Below are positions 8,579 through 15,745 of a DNA stretch of 21,680 bases, piece after piece. The first letter of the stretch is position 1, and the number at the start of each line of letters is the position of its first letter. Position numbers and translations under genes: made by a program. The stretch is from a virus. The DNA is taken from the IMG/VR virus record IMGVR_UViG_3300042402_001052, positions 1 through 21,680 of that record; one strand, written 5' to 3'. Below the pieces are notes generated by a model. It ran no database searches. It had not been told where the DNA came from and worked only from the letters and a program-made list of their open reading frames with translations.

Positions 8579-10741
8579 ATGGGCACTGATATTAATTTTA
8601 ATAAAAGCTTAGGTAGAACTTATGGCACGTACATAGGACTTCCTGCTTTTGACCCAGCTGCTCAAGCATACTTTACTGCAACGGGCATCACTGGAGTAAC
8701 GCAGCAAACTGCAATCAATAATCTTATAAAAGGCCTAAAATCTGATGGCATTTGGTCAAAGATGAAGGCAGTTTATCCGTTTGTTACTGACAATAGGAAC
8801 CGATTGAGTTATACGGAGGATTTCACGAATAATTTTTGGACTAAAAATGCTATTTCAATAACTGCAAATACAACGACTGCTCCTGACGGAACAACCACCG
8901 CTGATACTTTATCTGATGGATTGACAAACAATGCTCACTACATTAATACACCTGTGTCATTAGGTATTAATGGGAATAATACTTTATCAATTTACGCTAA
9001 AGCAAATACGCTCAATTTTTTATGGATTTATTTTTATAATGGAGTAGAGCCTGCTGGTCCAGCTGCTTGGTTTAATTTGTCAAATGGAACCATAGGAACT
9101 GTTTATAGTGGAATAACTGCAAACATTGAAAATGCAGGTAACGGATGGTATAGATGTAGCATAACAAGAAATTTTAATTTTACTGCTTCTTTTTCCAATT
9201 GTGGATTTGGTGTTTCGAACGCTGACAATGTAGTTTCATATCTTGGTACGAATAAATCACTTTTTGTATGGGGTCCGCAGTTAGATGCAGGCTTAACTCC
9301 TACAACCTACCAACCAATCGCAACAACACAACAAGCATTCATCGCATCACAATTCAAATTCAATCTTAAAGACCCAAGAGATTTGGACGCTGCTTTCAGA
9401 TTAGTTTTCAACGGAGGTTGGACGCATTCAAGTAATGGAGCTTTGCCTAATGGAACTAATGGTTATGCAGATACGAAGTTGATTCCAAACACTAACTTAA
9501 CTTTAAACAGTTGTAGTTTCTCCGTTTATTCGAGGAATAACTTTACACCTGCTGCCAATCAATCGTATGGTGTATACAGCAGCGGAACTGCATTGCCTTT
9601 AATAGGAGGTACGTTTTTTGTAGATAAAAGTGTAAGTGGGTTAACTTATTCATATTTACCGCCTGATGTGTTATTAAGTTCAACAGGTCAAAATTTAGCT
9701 GCTATGTTTTTGACAACAAGAACATCAGCATCTAATGCTAAATTGTTTAGAAACACAACTCAATTAGCGGCTGTAACAACTCAAGGTCAAACTTCTCAAC
9801 CAATAACTTCATTCTTATTTGGCGCATTCAGAAATCAAGGAGGTGTCCAAGATTACAATTCATTTCAATATGCATTTGCTCACATTGCAGACGGCCTAAC
9901 CGACACCGAAGCATCTAACCTATACACACGAGTACAAACGTTCAATCAAGCACTGGGCCGTCAGGTTGGTGTGCCTATCGTTTCTGATGCCGATGCTCAA
10001 GCGTTCTTGAATTCAGCTGAAATCACTGACTTAACTCAAGCCAATGCAATCAACACGCTCGTCACTGATTTAAAAGCTCAAGGCTTATGGACTAAAATGA
10101 AGGCCATCTATCCGTTCGTTGGTGGTACGGCATCAACTCACAAATGGAACTTGAAAGACCCGAGAGACCTTGACGCTGCGTATCGCTTGGTGTTTAATGG
10201 TGGGTGGACACATAGCTCAAATGGAGCAACACCGAATGGGACGAATGGGTATGCGGATACGAAGTTAGTACCTAATAGTGCATTAACTTTAAATAATGCT
10301 CATTTATCGTTTTATTCAAGAACAAATAATACAACAGGAATTGATGACTTATCAACAGTTATAGTTGGAGATACCCAAAATATGCGTGTTCTTATTAATT
10401 CAGCCGGTTCATTTATTACCGAAATAAATTCTGTAAATCAGCGTGTAACTATTGCAAATGCTAACTCGCTTGGTTTTTATCAAGTATCAAGAACAAGTGC
10501 AACTTCATTAAATATTTATAAAAATGCCATAACTTTTGGAAATAATACAAATACAAATACAGGTACACAACCAATAACATCTATGTATTTAGGTGCTGCA
10601 AATAGACTTGGGTCGGCTATTAACTATTCAAACAGAGAATGTGCTTTCGCATCACTAGGTGACGGACTTACAAACACCGAAGCCGCAGCACTTTACACAG
10701 CAGTACAAACATATCAAACAACTTTAAATCGTCAAGTATAA
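8579..10741 (+). CDS. Tail fibre-like protein with duplicated module and inserted carbohydrate-binding-like domain
   Basis: The 720 residues contain two copies of one module. Copy A is residues about 20-70 plus 262-463, and copy B is 464-514 plus 523-720. Both share a helical TQ.{2}AIN.L{2}..LK..G.W.KMKA.YPFV header, NLKDPRDLDAA, GGWTHSSNGA.PNGTNGYADTKL, and a DGLT.TEA..LYT.VQT end. Between header and body of copy A sits an extra domain (about 74-250) beginning NRLSYTEDFTNNFWTK and ending WGPQLDAG, then TTYQPIATT. This is the layout of carbohydrate-binding-like domains common in phage tail proteins. It probably binds host surface glycans. The stop overlaps the next start by 1 nt. Confidence 0.75.
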   Translation: MGTDINFNKSLGRTYGTYIGLPAFDPAAQAYFTATGITGVTQQTAINNLIKGLKSDGIWSKMKAVYPFVTDNRNRLSYTEDFTNNFWTKNAISITANTTTAPDGTTTADTLSDGLTNNAHYINTPVSLGINGNNTLSIYAKANTLNFLWIYFYNGVEPAGPAAWFNLSNGTIGTVYSGITANIENAGNGWYRCSITRNFNFTASFSNCGFGVSNADNVVSYLGTNKSLFVWGPQLDAGLTPTTYQPIATTQQAFIASQFKFNLKDPRDLDAAFRLVFNGGWTHSSNGALPNGTNGYADTKLIPNTNLTLNSCSFSVYSRNNFTPAANQSYGVYSSGTALPLIGGTFFVDKSVSGLTYSYLPPDVLLSSTGQNLAAMFLTTRTSASNAKLFRNTTQLAAVTTQGQTSQPITSFLFGAFRNQGGVQDYNSFQYAFAHIADGLTDTEASNLYTRVQTFNQALGRQVGVPIVSDADAQAFLNSAEITDLTQANAINTLVTDLKAQGLWTKMKAIYPFVGGTASTHKWNLKDPRDLDAAYRLVFNGGWTHSSNGATPNGTNGYADTKLVPNSALTLNNAHLSFYSRTNNTTGIDDLSTVIVGDTQNMRVLINSAGSFITEINSVNQRVTIANANSLGFYQVSRTSATSLNIYKNAITFGNNTNTNTGTQPITSMYLGAANRLGSAINYSNRECAFASLGDGLTNTEAAALYTAVQTYQTTLNRQV
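8636..10738 (+). repeat. Tandem module duplication inside the tail-fibre gene
   Basis: Copy A occupies 8636-8788 and 9362-9967, and copy B 9968-10738. The two are alike in protein and still visibly alike in DNA, for example around 9447-9480 and 10231-10264, where most differences are at third codon positions. Copy A is interrupted at about 8795-9328 by the carbohydrate-binding-like domain. The pattern suggests an in-gene duplication followed by insertion in one copy, or loss of the insert from the other. Confidence 0.75.
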
Positions 10742-10989
10742 TGAAATTAGCAGATATAACAACAGAAGATATCACCACCTTGGTCGGACTATTGACTGAG
10801 GTGCAAAAAGACGAATTAGTCGGAGTTTACTACTCCGATGATTCTATCTACAACCCTATTCAGGACATCGACAACAATTGGGTCATCTCAGTAGAGGAGA
10901 TGCTTTACACGACCAATCCTGATACGTTGTGGGTGAAAGACCTTGAGCTGATTGAGTACAAACCGAAACCATCACCAAGCCCTTTCTAA
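10741..10989 (+). CDS. Small acidic phage protein downstream of tail fibre
   Basis: This 82-residue acidic protein starts on the last base of the fibre stop codon (TAATG) and ends directly before the next ATG. The N-terminus is helical (MKLADITTEDITTLVGLLTE). The middle (VYYSDDSIYNPIQDIDNN) is rich in Asp, Asn and aromatic residues, and the C-terminus ends in Pro/Ser repeats (KPKPSPSPF). Tight coupling to a fibre gene suggests a fibre chaperone or a small tail part. No family name is recognised. Confidence 0.5.
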   Translation: MKLADITTEDITTLVGLLTEVQKDELVGVYYSDDSIYNPIQDIDNNWVISVEEMLYTTNPDTLWVKDLELIEYKPKPSPSPF

Positions 10990-11796
10990 ATGGCATACAA
11001 GCCTAAATCTAAGCGTACTAATTCACCAGTGGGGCCGCAGGGAAAGAAAGTCCTTGACGGCCTTACTGCTAATAAGAACATTGATGATATCAGGGCTTTA
11101 GCTAAATTACTTAACGGACATACATCTGATATTAGCAATATAAATACACACCTATCATCTGTAGATCTTAGCATACTAGACTTAGATAATACTAAGCAAG
11201 ACAAAATAAAGCTCACTACGAATGGATTTTTTGGGCCATCTACGTTCGTTAACAACGTACTTAATATACCCGACTACTCTTCTGGTCCTGATGGTTTATT
11301 TGCGCAGACTAGCGACAGTATTCCAATTACAGCTACTACTACCGAAGGCACACTAATAGATGGTGGAGTAGGCGTACTAACAGTGCCTGCTAACTCATTT
11401 AAAGCGGGAGATAGCTTCGTGTGTATGTTAAGCGGTATCATATCGTCAGTAAACAATGAAACACTTAGAATTAAAGTAAAGTCTGGATCAGTAATATTAG
11501 GTGATTCAGGACTTGTTACACTTCCTGCTACCACAAATAAGCATTGGGACTTAGATATTCATTTTACCATTAGAAGAACAGGTGTGGCAGGTACAGCTCA
11601 AATAATGACATCTGGTGCATTAACTTATTCCAAAAACTCATCAAATGCATTTGAAGGAATAGACTTTAGCTCACTAAACAATACTACCTTTAATACAACT
11701 GTACCTAATACATTGGATATAACTGTTCAATGGGGGAGTAATAATGCAGGAAACAGTATTTATACACAAACTTTCGTCTTACATAAAACCTATTAA
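10990..11796 (+). CDS. Second receptor-binding / fibre-tip-like protein
   Basis: The 268 residues begin with a basic segment (KPKSKRTNSPVGPQGKK). Residues about 28-70 show heptad spacing of Ile and Leu (DDIRALAKLL, DISNINTHLSSVDLSILDLD), as expected for a trimeric coiled coil. From about 110 onward the sequence is a beta-rich jelly-roll-like domain ending in alternating strands (LDITVQWGS, IYTQTFVLHK). Coiled-coil stalk plus C-terminal jelly roll is the common design of phage receptor-binding and head or tail fibre tips. It abuts the genes on both sides without spacers. Receptor binding is inferred from architecture; the ligand is unknown. Confidence 0.6.
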   Translation: MAYKPKSKRTNSPVGPQGKKVLDGLTANKNIDDIRALAKLLNGHTSDISNINTHLSSVDLSILDLDNTKQDKIKLTTNGFFGPSTFVNNVLNIPDYSSGPDGLFAQTSDSIPITATTTEGTLIDGGVGVLTVPANSFKAGDSFVCMLSGIISSVNNETLRIKVKSGSVILGDSGLVTLPATTNKHWDLDIHFTIRRTGVAGTAQIMTSGALTYSKNSSNAFEGIDFSSLNNTTFNTTVPNTLDITVQWGSNNAGNSIYTQTFVLHKTY

Positions 11797-12213
11797 ATGA
11801 AGTACTTAATTCCATTAGTTTTTTTAATTGTAGCCTGTAGTCCTAAAGACAGATTTACACGCTTAATTGAGAAGCATCCTGAACTATTAACCGTTGATAG
11901 TGTAACAATCCACGACACTGTTCGTGTGGTTGTACCTGAGGTTCATGTAGATACCTTTGTTAAAGTAGAAGCTTTACTAGACACCGTCTATTTAGAGAAA
12001 GAACAGCTTAAGGTTAAAGTATGGATGAAGGGAGACCAGGTATTCATTGAAGGGAAGTGTGATACGGTATACGTAGATAAGATTATAGAGCGCAAGATAC
12101 CTATTAAGTACTATGAGAAGACTCCGGAATGGAAGATGCTCTTAAATAACACTTTACCTTTTTTGATTATTTTTGCTATAGTTTATTTTGTTTACCGATT
12201 TATTAAAAGATAA
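11797..12213 (+). CDS. Lipoprotein with C-terminal membrane segment: unimolecular spanin candidate
   Basis: The N-terminus is a short lipoprotein signal with lipobox LIVAC (cysteine at residue 14). The C-terminus has one membrane segment at about 118-135 (LPFLIIFAIVYFVYRF) followed by a basic tail KR. Between them lies a beta-rich periplasmic segment with Val/Asp/Thr repeats (DTVRVVVPEVHVDTF). An outer-membrane lipid anchor plus an inner-membrane C-terminal anchor is the topology of unimolecular spanins such as T1 gp11, of similar length (131 residues there, 138 here). These fuse inner and outer membranes in the last step of lysis. It starts the lysis region and overlaps the next start by 1 nt. 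The assignment rests on topology and context. Confidence 0.6.
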   Translation: MKYLIPLVFLIVACSPKDRFTRLIEKHPELLTVDSVTIHDTVRVVVPEVHVDTFVKVEALLDTVYLEKEQLKVKVWMKGDQVFIEGKCDTVYVDKIIERKIPIKYYEKTPEWKMLLNNTLPFLIIFAIVYFVYRFIKR

Positions 12214-12467
12214 TGCAAGAGTTGATTCAGTTTGGAATGGTTACGGCCATAGCTATTATAGGATATTTTTTAAGAATGGTACACGCAGATGTACGTAAAA
12301 ATACCGAAGATGCAGGAAAGCTCAAGGGAAAGATTGAGTTAGTCGAACAGGAATCAAGACTCAAATATCAGGCCATACAGGAGCAAACTCAACTTGAGAT
12401 TAAAAACTTAGCTAGAAGCGTGGCTGAGTTATCTGACGCAGTAAAGCAACTAATAATTAATAGATAA
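12213..12467 (+). CDS. Single-pass membrane protein with coiled coil (lysis region)
   Basis: Of the 84 residues, positions 5-22 (IQFGMVTAIAIIGYFLRM) form one membrane segment. About 30-80 form a charged helix with heptad pattern (KLKGKIELVEQESRLKYQ). Both ends overlap neighbours by 1 nt (TAATG). The shape resembles XhlA-like or holin-accessory proteins and also small i-spanins, and the sequence does not decide between these. It probably acts in the inner membrane during lysis. Confidence 0.55.
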   Translation: MQELIQFGMVTAIAIIGYFLRMVHADVRKNTEDAGKLKGKIELVEQESRLKYQAIQEQTQLEIKNLARSVAELSDAVKQLIINR

Positions 12468-12607
12468 TGGATACAACTTCAACAGCACCTGACTTTGGTG
12501 TATTTAGTCAATTGGCTGACTACGGACCTATTGGATTGGCAGCACTAGCCCTTGGATATGTGGCTTGGGTATTTATTAAAAGATATTTAGACGAAACTAA
12601 AAAGTAA
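12467..12607 (+). CDS. 46-residue holin-like membrane protein (short paralogue)
   Basis: A complete 46-codon frame starts on the last base of the preceding stop (TAATG) and its own stop overlaps the next start in the same way. It fills a gap that would otherwise be empty. It has one membrane segment at about 19-37 (YGPIGLAALALGYVAWVF) and a short basic/acidic tail (KRYLDETKK). It is clearly related to the next gene: over 30 aligned residues (FG.F..L..YG..G.A.LALGY..W.F..R) 16 are identical. It lacks the coiled-coil tail of that paralogue. Such tiny single-pass proteins next to endolysins often act as holins, antiholins or pinholins. Role is inferred. Confidence 0.75.
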   Translation: MDTTSTAPDFGVFSQLADYGPIGLAALALGYVAWVFIKRYLDETKK

Positions 12608-12849
12608 TGTCATTCGGTCCTTTTGAAGTATTAACTCAGTATGGCGTGTTAGGATTTGCTGTCCTAGCGCTTGGTTATTTATGCTGGATGTTCCTCAATA
12701 GACTCATGAAAAGCGAGGATGATTTGAAGGCAAAGGTAAATGATCTTGAGGGAGAATACAGAGAAAAGCTTGAAGGTAAGCTAACAGAGACTACTGAGAG
12801 CTCTAAAAGCCTTAAGGAGATAGTTCTTATGTTCCTGAGTAAGAAATGA
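12607..12849 (+). CDS. Holin-like membrane protein with coiled-coil tail (long paralogue)
   Basis: This 80-residue protein repeats the membrane segment of the preceding gene (about 10-30, YGVLGFAVLALGYLCWMF). It then adds a charged helical tail, about 35-80 (SEDDLKAKVNDLEGEYREKL). Related membrane halves with and without a soluble tail recall holin/antiholin pairs, where one partner controls the other. The 4-nt ATGA overlap couples it to the next membrane protein. Assignment as a lysis-timing protein is from topology, paralogy and position. Confidence 0.55.
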   Translation: MSFGPFEVLTQYGVLGFAVLALGYLCWMFLNRLMKSEDDLKAKVNDLEGEYREKLEGKLTETTESSKSLKEIVLMFLSKK

Positions 12850-13226
12850 AAAAGAAGCTACTTATTGTTGGTGGTCTATTTATTACCCTTGTGGTAATAC
12901 AAGTATTCTCAAGCGGACACGGACACGTAGTTGTAGTTGAGGATAATATACAGCTAACCGGAGAGAATAAGAAGCTCACAACAGCAAATAAAAAATTAAC
13001 AACAAGTGTTAATAAATTAGAAGCTGAAAAGGAAGAGTTAATAGAAGACAAAGCTAGTCTTGAAAATATGGTTTCTGAGGTCATTGGTGATTTGGATAGC
13101 ACCAAGTCTGTGGTTAAAGACATCAAAAATGAATTGAAAAATGAAAAGGATATTGTTCGTAAGCAGTCTAGTGGTAAGCAGTTTGAGTTTCAGCCAATCA
13201 CGCTACCCACTTCAGACGGTAATTGA
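12846..13226 (+). CDS. i-spanin-like inner-membrane coiled-coil protein
   Basis: The 126 residues begin with a positively charged tip and one membrane segment (4-22, KLLIVGGLFITLVVIQVF). A long coiled coil follows (about 36-105, with repeats of NKKLTTANKKLTT and EAEKEELIEDK), then a short polar tail. This N-in, C-out coiled-coil form is that of inner-membrane spanins (lambda Rz). Its last 86 nt are also read in the +1 frame by the next gene, which encodes a secreted protein, echoing the Rz/Rz1 overlap. It overlaps the previous gene by 4 nt. No homologue name is recognised. Confidence 0.55.
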   Translation: MKKKLLIVGGLFITLVVIQVFSSGHGHVVVVEDNIQLTGENKKLTTANKKLTTSVNKLEAEKEELIEDKASLENMVSEVIGDLDSTKSVVKDIKNELKNEKDIVRKQSSGKQFEFQPITLPTSDGN

Positions 13227-13695
13227 TGGTGACTCTGTTGTCATCCTTACTAAGGCACAGGCTGACACGATAAATGAAATATTCGAAAATCAAAAGGCTA
13301 AGATTTTAAAATTTAAGTCCGAGGTAAAGACCAAGGATTCAATCATATCAGTTAGAGATACAGTGCTTATGTTTTACACATCTAAGTACACTGAGTATAG
13401 AACTATTATTGAAACTCAGATTGTACGTGAGGATAAGCTTGACACCATTAGAGGATGGTTGATTGACAGGGCAAAGGAGAACTCATGGCTTTACTACTCT
13501 TATTTAAACAATGAGGTAGTAGCTGTAGACCTCTCTGACTACGTTGTAAGGAAGGATGACTATACAGGTGATATAATTTTCTATAAGAGGGGAGAAGATT
13601 GCCCTAATGACGATAAACAGAAAGAACCGCCTATTGGTTGGCACACAGACATTGTAAAACCAAAAAGACCTAAATTAAATATTTTTAAATTATGA
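13141..13695 (+). CDS. Secreted coiled-coil protein overlapping i-spanin gene out of frame
   Basis: The start ATG lies inside the preceding gene in another frame (overlap 13141-13226). The start is supported by an A-rich leader and by an immediate Sec signal peptide (MKRILFVSSLVVSSLSFSQS), with a likely cut near residue 18-20. No cysteine is present there, so it is not a classic lipoprotein and differs from lambda Rz1. The mature part (about 165 residues) has a helical segment (about 38-75), a Val/Thr/Asp stretch, then tyrosine-rich sequence and a Pro/Lys-rich end. It is probably periplasmic or outer-membrane associated and may partner the i-spanin-like protein. Function is otherwise unknown. 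Its 3' end overlaps the next gene by 4 nt. Confidence 0.6.
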   Translation: MKRILFVSSLVVSSLSFSQSRYPLQTVIDGDSVVILTKAQADTINEIFENQKAKILKFKSEVKTKDSIISVRDTVLMFYTSKYTEYRTIIETQIVREDKLDTIRGWLIDRAKENSWLYYSYLNNEVVAVDLSDYVVRKDDYTGDIIFYKRGEDCPNDDKQKEPPIGWHTDIVKPKRPKLNIFKL

Positions 13696-13946
13696 AAAAG
13701 TTTTTCAGAGAGTTGATCTCAGACGATAATCAAATTAACGAGCAAGCCTTTGTAGGTGTTGTATCGTTTTTTGCTATGGTATTTGTACTAATGACAGATG
13801 TAATTACAGGCGTAATTGGTAATGAACTAATCATTAAAGAATTTATCTTTGATGGATTTATGTTATTAACTTTGGGAGCATTCGGTATTACTACTGCCGG
13901 ACGTATCATGAAACTCAAAAATAAAGATAAAAATGAAAATAACTAA
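13692..13946 (+). CDS. Two-segment holin candidate
   Basis: The 84 residues have a short charged N-terminus, two hydrophobic segments (about 19-43 and 50-70) joined by a short polar turn (GNELIIKE), and a strongly basic tail (KLKNKDKNENN). Two segments, small size and a charged tail are the marks of class II holins, which make holes in the inner membrane at the timed moment of lysis. The gene overlaps the lysozyme start by 14 nt, the usual holin-endolysin order. It is the best holin candidate of the several small membrane proteins here. Confidence 0.6.
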   Translation: MKKFFRELISDDNQINEQAFVGVVSFFAMVFVLMTDVITGVIGNELIIKEFIFDGFMLLTLGAFGITTAGRIMKLKNKDKNENN

Positions 13947-14391
13947 GACAGGTACAGCAGGCATTGATCTTATCAAGGTATTTGAAGGATTTAGATCAGC
14001 GCCATACAAATGTCCAGCAGGTATTCCTACCATTGGATACGGAGCTACATTCTACCCTAACGGCAAGAAGGTAACTATGACTGATAAAGCTATAACTGAA
14101 GCTGAGGCTGTAGATTTGCTTAAGCATATGCTCGTTAGCTTTGAGAAGTATGTTGACAGCTATTGTAGAGATGATATCAATCAAAATCAATTTGATGCGT
14201 TGGTGTCGTTTGCTTACAACCTAGGTCCTGCTAACTTAAAAGCCTCTACTCTATTGAAGAAAGTGAATGCTAATCCAGAAGATGAGTCTATTAAATTAGA
14301 GTTCATGAAGTGGGTTAAAGCAGGTGGGAAGACATTAAAGGGCCTTGTCAGAAGAAGAGAGGCTGAGTCAGTATTATATTTTAAAAAATAA
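13933..14391 (+). CDS. GH24 lysozyme (endolysin)
   Basis: This 152-residue protein has the GH24 signature: IKVFEGFR with catalytic E18, then YKCPAGIPTIGYG with T33. The conserved QFDALVSFAYNLG lies at about 76-88 and the C-terminal GLVRRREAE at about 135-143. It cleaves the MurNAc-GlcNAc bond of peptidoglycan. The position of the T4 lysozyme Asp20 (nine residues after Glu) is Cys27, a variant also seen in many phage enzymes and compatible with activity. There is no signal peptide, so export depends on a holin. It overlaps the holin candidate and is followed after 3 nt by a second cell-wall enzyme. Confidence 0.9.
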   Translation: MKITKTGTAGIDLIKVFEGFRSAPYKCPAGIPTIGYGATFYPNGKKVTMTDKAITEAEAVDLLKHMLVSFEKYVDSYCRDDINQNQFDALVSFAYNLGPANLKASTLLKKVNANPEDESIKLEFMKWVKAGGKTLKGLVRRREAESVLYFKK

Positions 14392-14394
14392 AAA

Positions 14395-14856
14395 ATGCAA
14401 CTAAGTAAAAATTTATCACTCGCAGAAGTAACACGTAGCGAAACTGCAAAACGTAAAGGCATTAGCAATATGCCAACACCTGAACACATTGAGAACTTTA
14501 AATTATTGGCTGAGAAAGTATTTCAACCTATCCGTGAGCATTTCGGTGTTCCTATACACATTTCATCTGGGTACAGAAGCAAAGCTTTGAATACTGCTGT
14601 AGGGGGAAGTTTGTCTAGTCAACATTGCAGTGGTAAAGCGATTGATATTGACATGGATGGCACATCAGTAACTAATGCTCAAATTTTCAACTTCATTAAG
14701 GACAACTTAGAGTTTGATCAAATGATTTGGGAATTTGGAACTGACACTAATCCTGATTGGGTTCACGTATCTTATGAGTCTACAGGTAAACAACGTAAGC
14801 AAATTCTTAAAGCTAAACGTGTAGGCGGTAAAACCACTTATGTACCTTATAAATAA
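14395..14856 (+). CDS. M15-family peptidoglycan peptidase (second endolysin)
   Basis: The 153-residue sequence carries the M15 zinc-peptidase pattern: SSGYR (57-61), SSQH (H77) and AIDID (D84), spaced HxxxxxxD, and DWVHV with D121 and H124. H77, D84 and H124 are the expected zinc ligands and D121 the general base. Such enzymes cut peptide bonds of the wall stem peptide or cross-link. No signal peptide is seen. Directly after the lysozyme, it gives the phage both a glycosidase and a peptidase. The leader AAAAAATAAAAA before the ATG is Bacteroidota-like. Bond specificity cannot be set by eye. Confidence 0.85.
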   Translation: MQLSKNLSLAEVTRSETAKRKGISNMPTPEHIENFKLLAEKVFQPIREHFGVPIHISSGYRSKALNTAVGGSLSSQHCSGKAIDIDMDGTSVTNAQIFNFIKDNLEFDQMIWEFGTDTNPDWVHVSYESTGKQRKQILKAKRVGGKTTYVPYK

Positions 14857-14862
14857 TTAAAG

Positions 14863-15144
14863 ATGAGAAATCGACTAGCCGGAACTAAGAGAGGTAAATC
14901 TGCTACTGCAAAGTACTATCAGAACAATCCTGAAGCTCGCGAGAAGAAGAAAGAGTATGATACTGAGTACCATTCTACTCCGGCTAGAAAAAAATACCGT
15001 TCAGTACTACAGGCGATCAATCGCAAGAATGGAACGCATGGGAATGGAGATGGCAAAGATGTAGCCCATACATCTAGAACTAAAACTACAAGTCAGTCAC
15101 AATCTAAGAATCGTGCTGACAAAAAACGTAAATTCTTTAAGTAA
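14863..15144 (+). CDS. Small basic phage protein with degenerate HNH-like pattern
   Basis: This 93-residue protein is very rich in Lys and Arg. The pattern YYQNNPEAREKKKEYD, STPARKKYR, a GNGDGKDVAH segment (D66, H69) and a terminal NRADKKRK resembles a small basic protein found in many unrelated phages. That protein looks like a reduced HNH-type DNA-binding module. It probably binds nucleic acid. Its stop overlaps the next start by 1 nt. The true role is not known; a virion DNA-binding or packaging aid is possible from its late position. Confidence 0.55.
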   Translation: MRNRLAGTKRGKSATAKYYQNNPEAREKKKEYDTEYHSTPARKKYRSVLQAINRKNGTHGNGDGKDVAHTSRTKTTSQSQSKNRADKKRKFFK

Positions 15145-15278
15145 TGGCAAAGCAGATTAACACTGGCACAAAGCTTGAGACCCCTAAAAAGAAAAGACCT
15201 GGCGTTCATGCAAAGGCCAAGTCTTCAAAGATTAAGGGTTCTAAGAACTATGTTAAGCGAAACGTAGGTCAAGGTTAG
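15144..15278 (+). CDS. 44-residue basic phage protein
   Basis: A complete 44-codon frame begins on the last base of the preceding stop (TAATG). The product is highly basic, with KKKRPGVHAKAKSSKIKGSKNY and a RNVGQG end, a pattern I recognise from short conserved proteins at the ends of late operons of other phages. Function is unknown; nucleic-acid binding is plausible from charge. Its stop codon (15276-15278) overlaps the stop of the minus-strand XRE-like gene (15275-15277). Confidence 0.7.
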   Translation: MAKQINTGTKLETPKKKRPGVHAKAKSSKIKGSKNYVKRNVGQG

Positions 15279-15508
15279 GTAACTTGTACCTTAAAAGTAA
15301 CCTTCACATTGTGGAAGGCTTCATTAACTTTCTTTAGGGCGAGTAATCCGTGTGGACCTCGTCCTTCTTCTACTGACAGGAGAACATTTTCTTTTAATCC
15401 TATCTTCTTAGCGAATGGTTCAGCGTGTAGTTTAAAGTGCTGCACTCTGAGTATTTCTATGATCTCTCCGAGATCTTCTGATGTTAAGTCTAATTCGTAT
15501 TCTGTCAT
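15275..15508 (-). CDS. XRE-like helix-turn-helix protein
   Basis: The 77 residues include a helix-turn-helix-like stretch at about 31-66 (PFAKKIGLKENVLLSVEEGR, then LLALKKVNEAF), which fits the XRE/Cro fold. Short N- and C-terminal extensions are present. It is the last gene of the leftward block, starting with an ATGA overlap with the gene before it. It may be a small transcription regulator or an adapter; the DNA target is not visible. Its stop meets that of the rightward block. Confidence 0.6.
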   Translation of the reverse strand: MTEYELDLTSEDLGEIIEILRVQHFKLHAEPFAKKIGLKENVLLSVEEGRGPHGLLALKKVNEAFHNVKVTFKVQVT

Positions 15509-15732
15509 GCTTCTAAATTTAGTCCATCATCACTAATTAATTGTCTAAGTCTTGTTCGACAGTAGTCTGCCATTTCAATCTCTGCATCAGTAGCCTCTCG
15601 GCTACCAATGTATCCGTGCTTGACTATTCCTCGTAGGTCTTGGTCTAGCTCCCAAACTATAAGTCTCCATTTAAAACCGTTGATGGCATCTCTAAGCTCC
15701 TGCTCGTCATCAAACTCTAGTATTGCTTTCAT
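15505..15732 (-). CDS. Small conserved phage protein, unknown
   Basis: The 75 residues (MKAILEFDDEQELRDAINGFKW, then RLIVWELDQDLR and a C-terminal CRTRLRQLISDDGL) match a short protein family widespread in tailed phages, known to me only as hypothetical. It is acidic, mixed alpha/beta, with no signal peptide. It overlaps the XRE-like gene by 4 nt and lies 13 nt after the glycosyltransferase, so it is part of the same leftward operon. No function is proposed. Confidence 0.65.
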   Translation of the reverse strand: MKAILEFDDEQELRDAINGFKWRLIVWELDQDLRGIVKHGYIGSREATDAEIEMADYCRTRLRQLISDDGLNLEA

Positions 15733-15745
15733 GAATTAAAATTTA

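Noticed and set aside
15278-15302. Hairpin GGTAACTT/AAGTAACC at the convergent junction as a terminator
   Set aside because: The stem has a mismatch, is AT-rich, has no T-run on either strand and lies within the XRE-like coding region.
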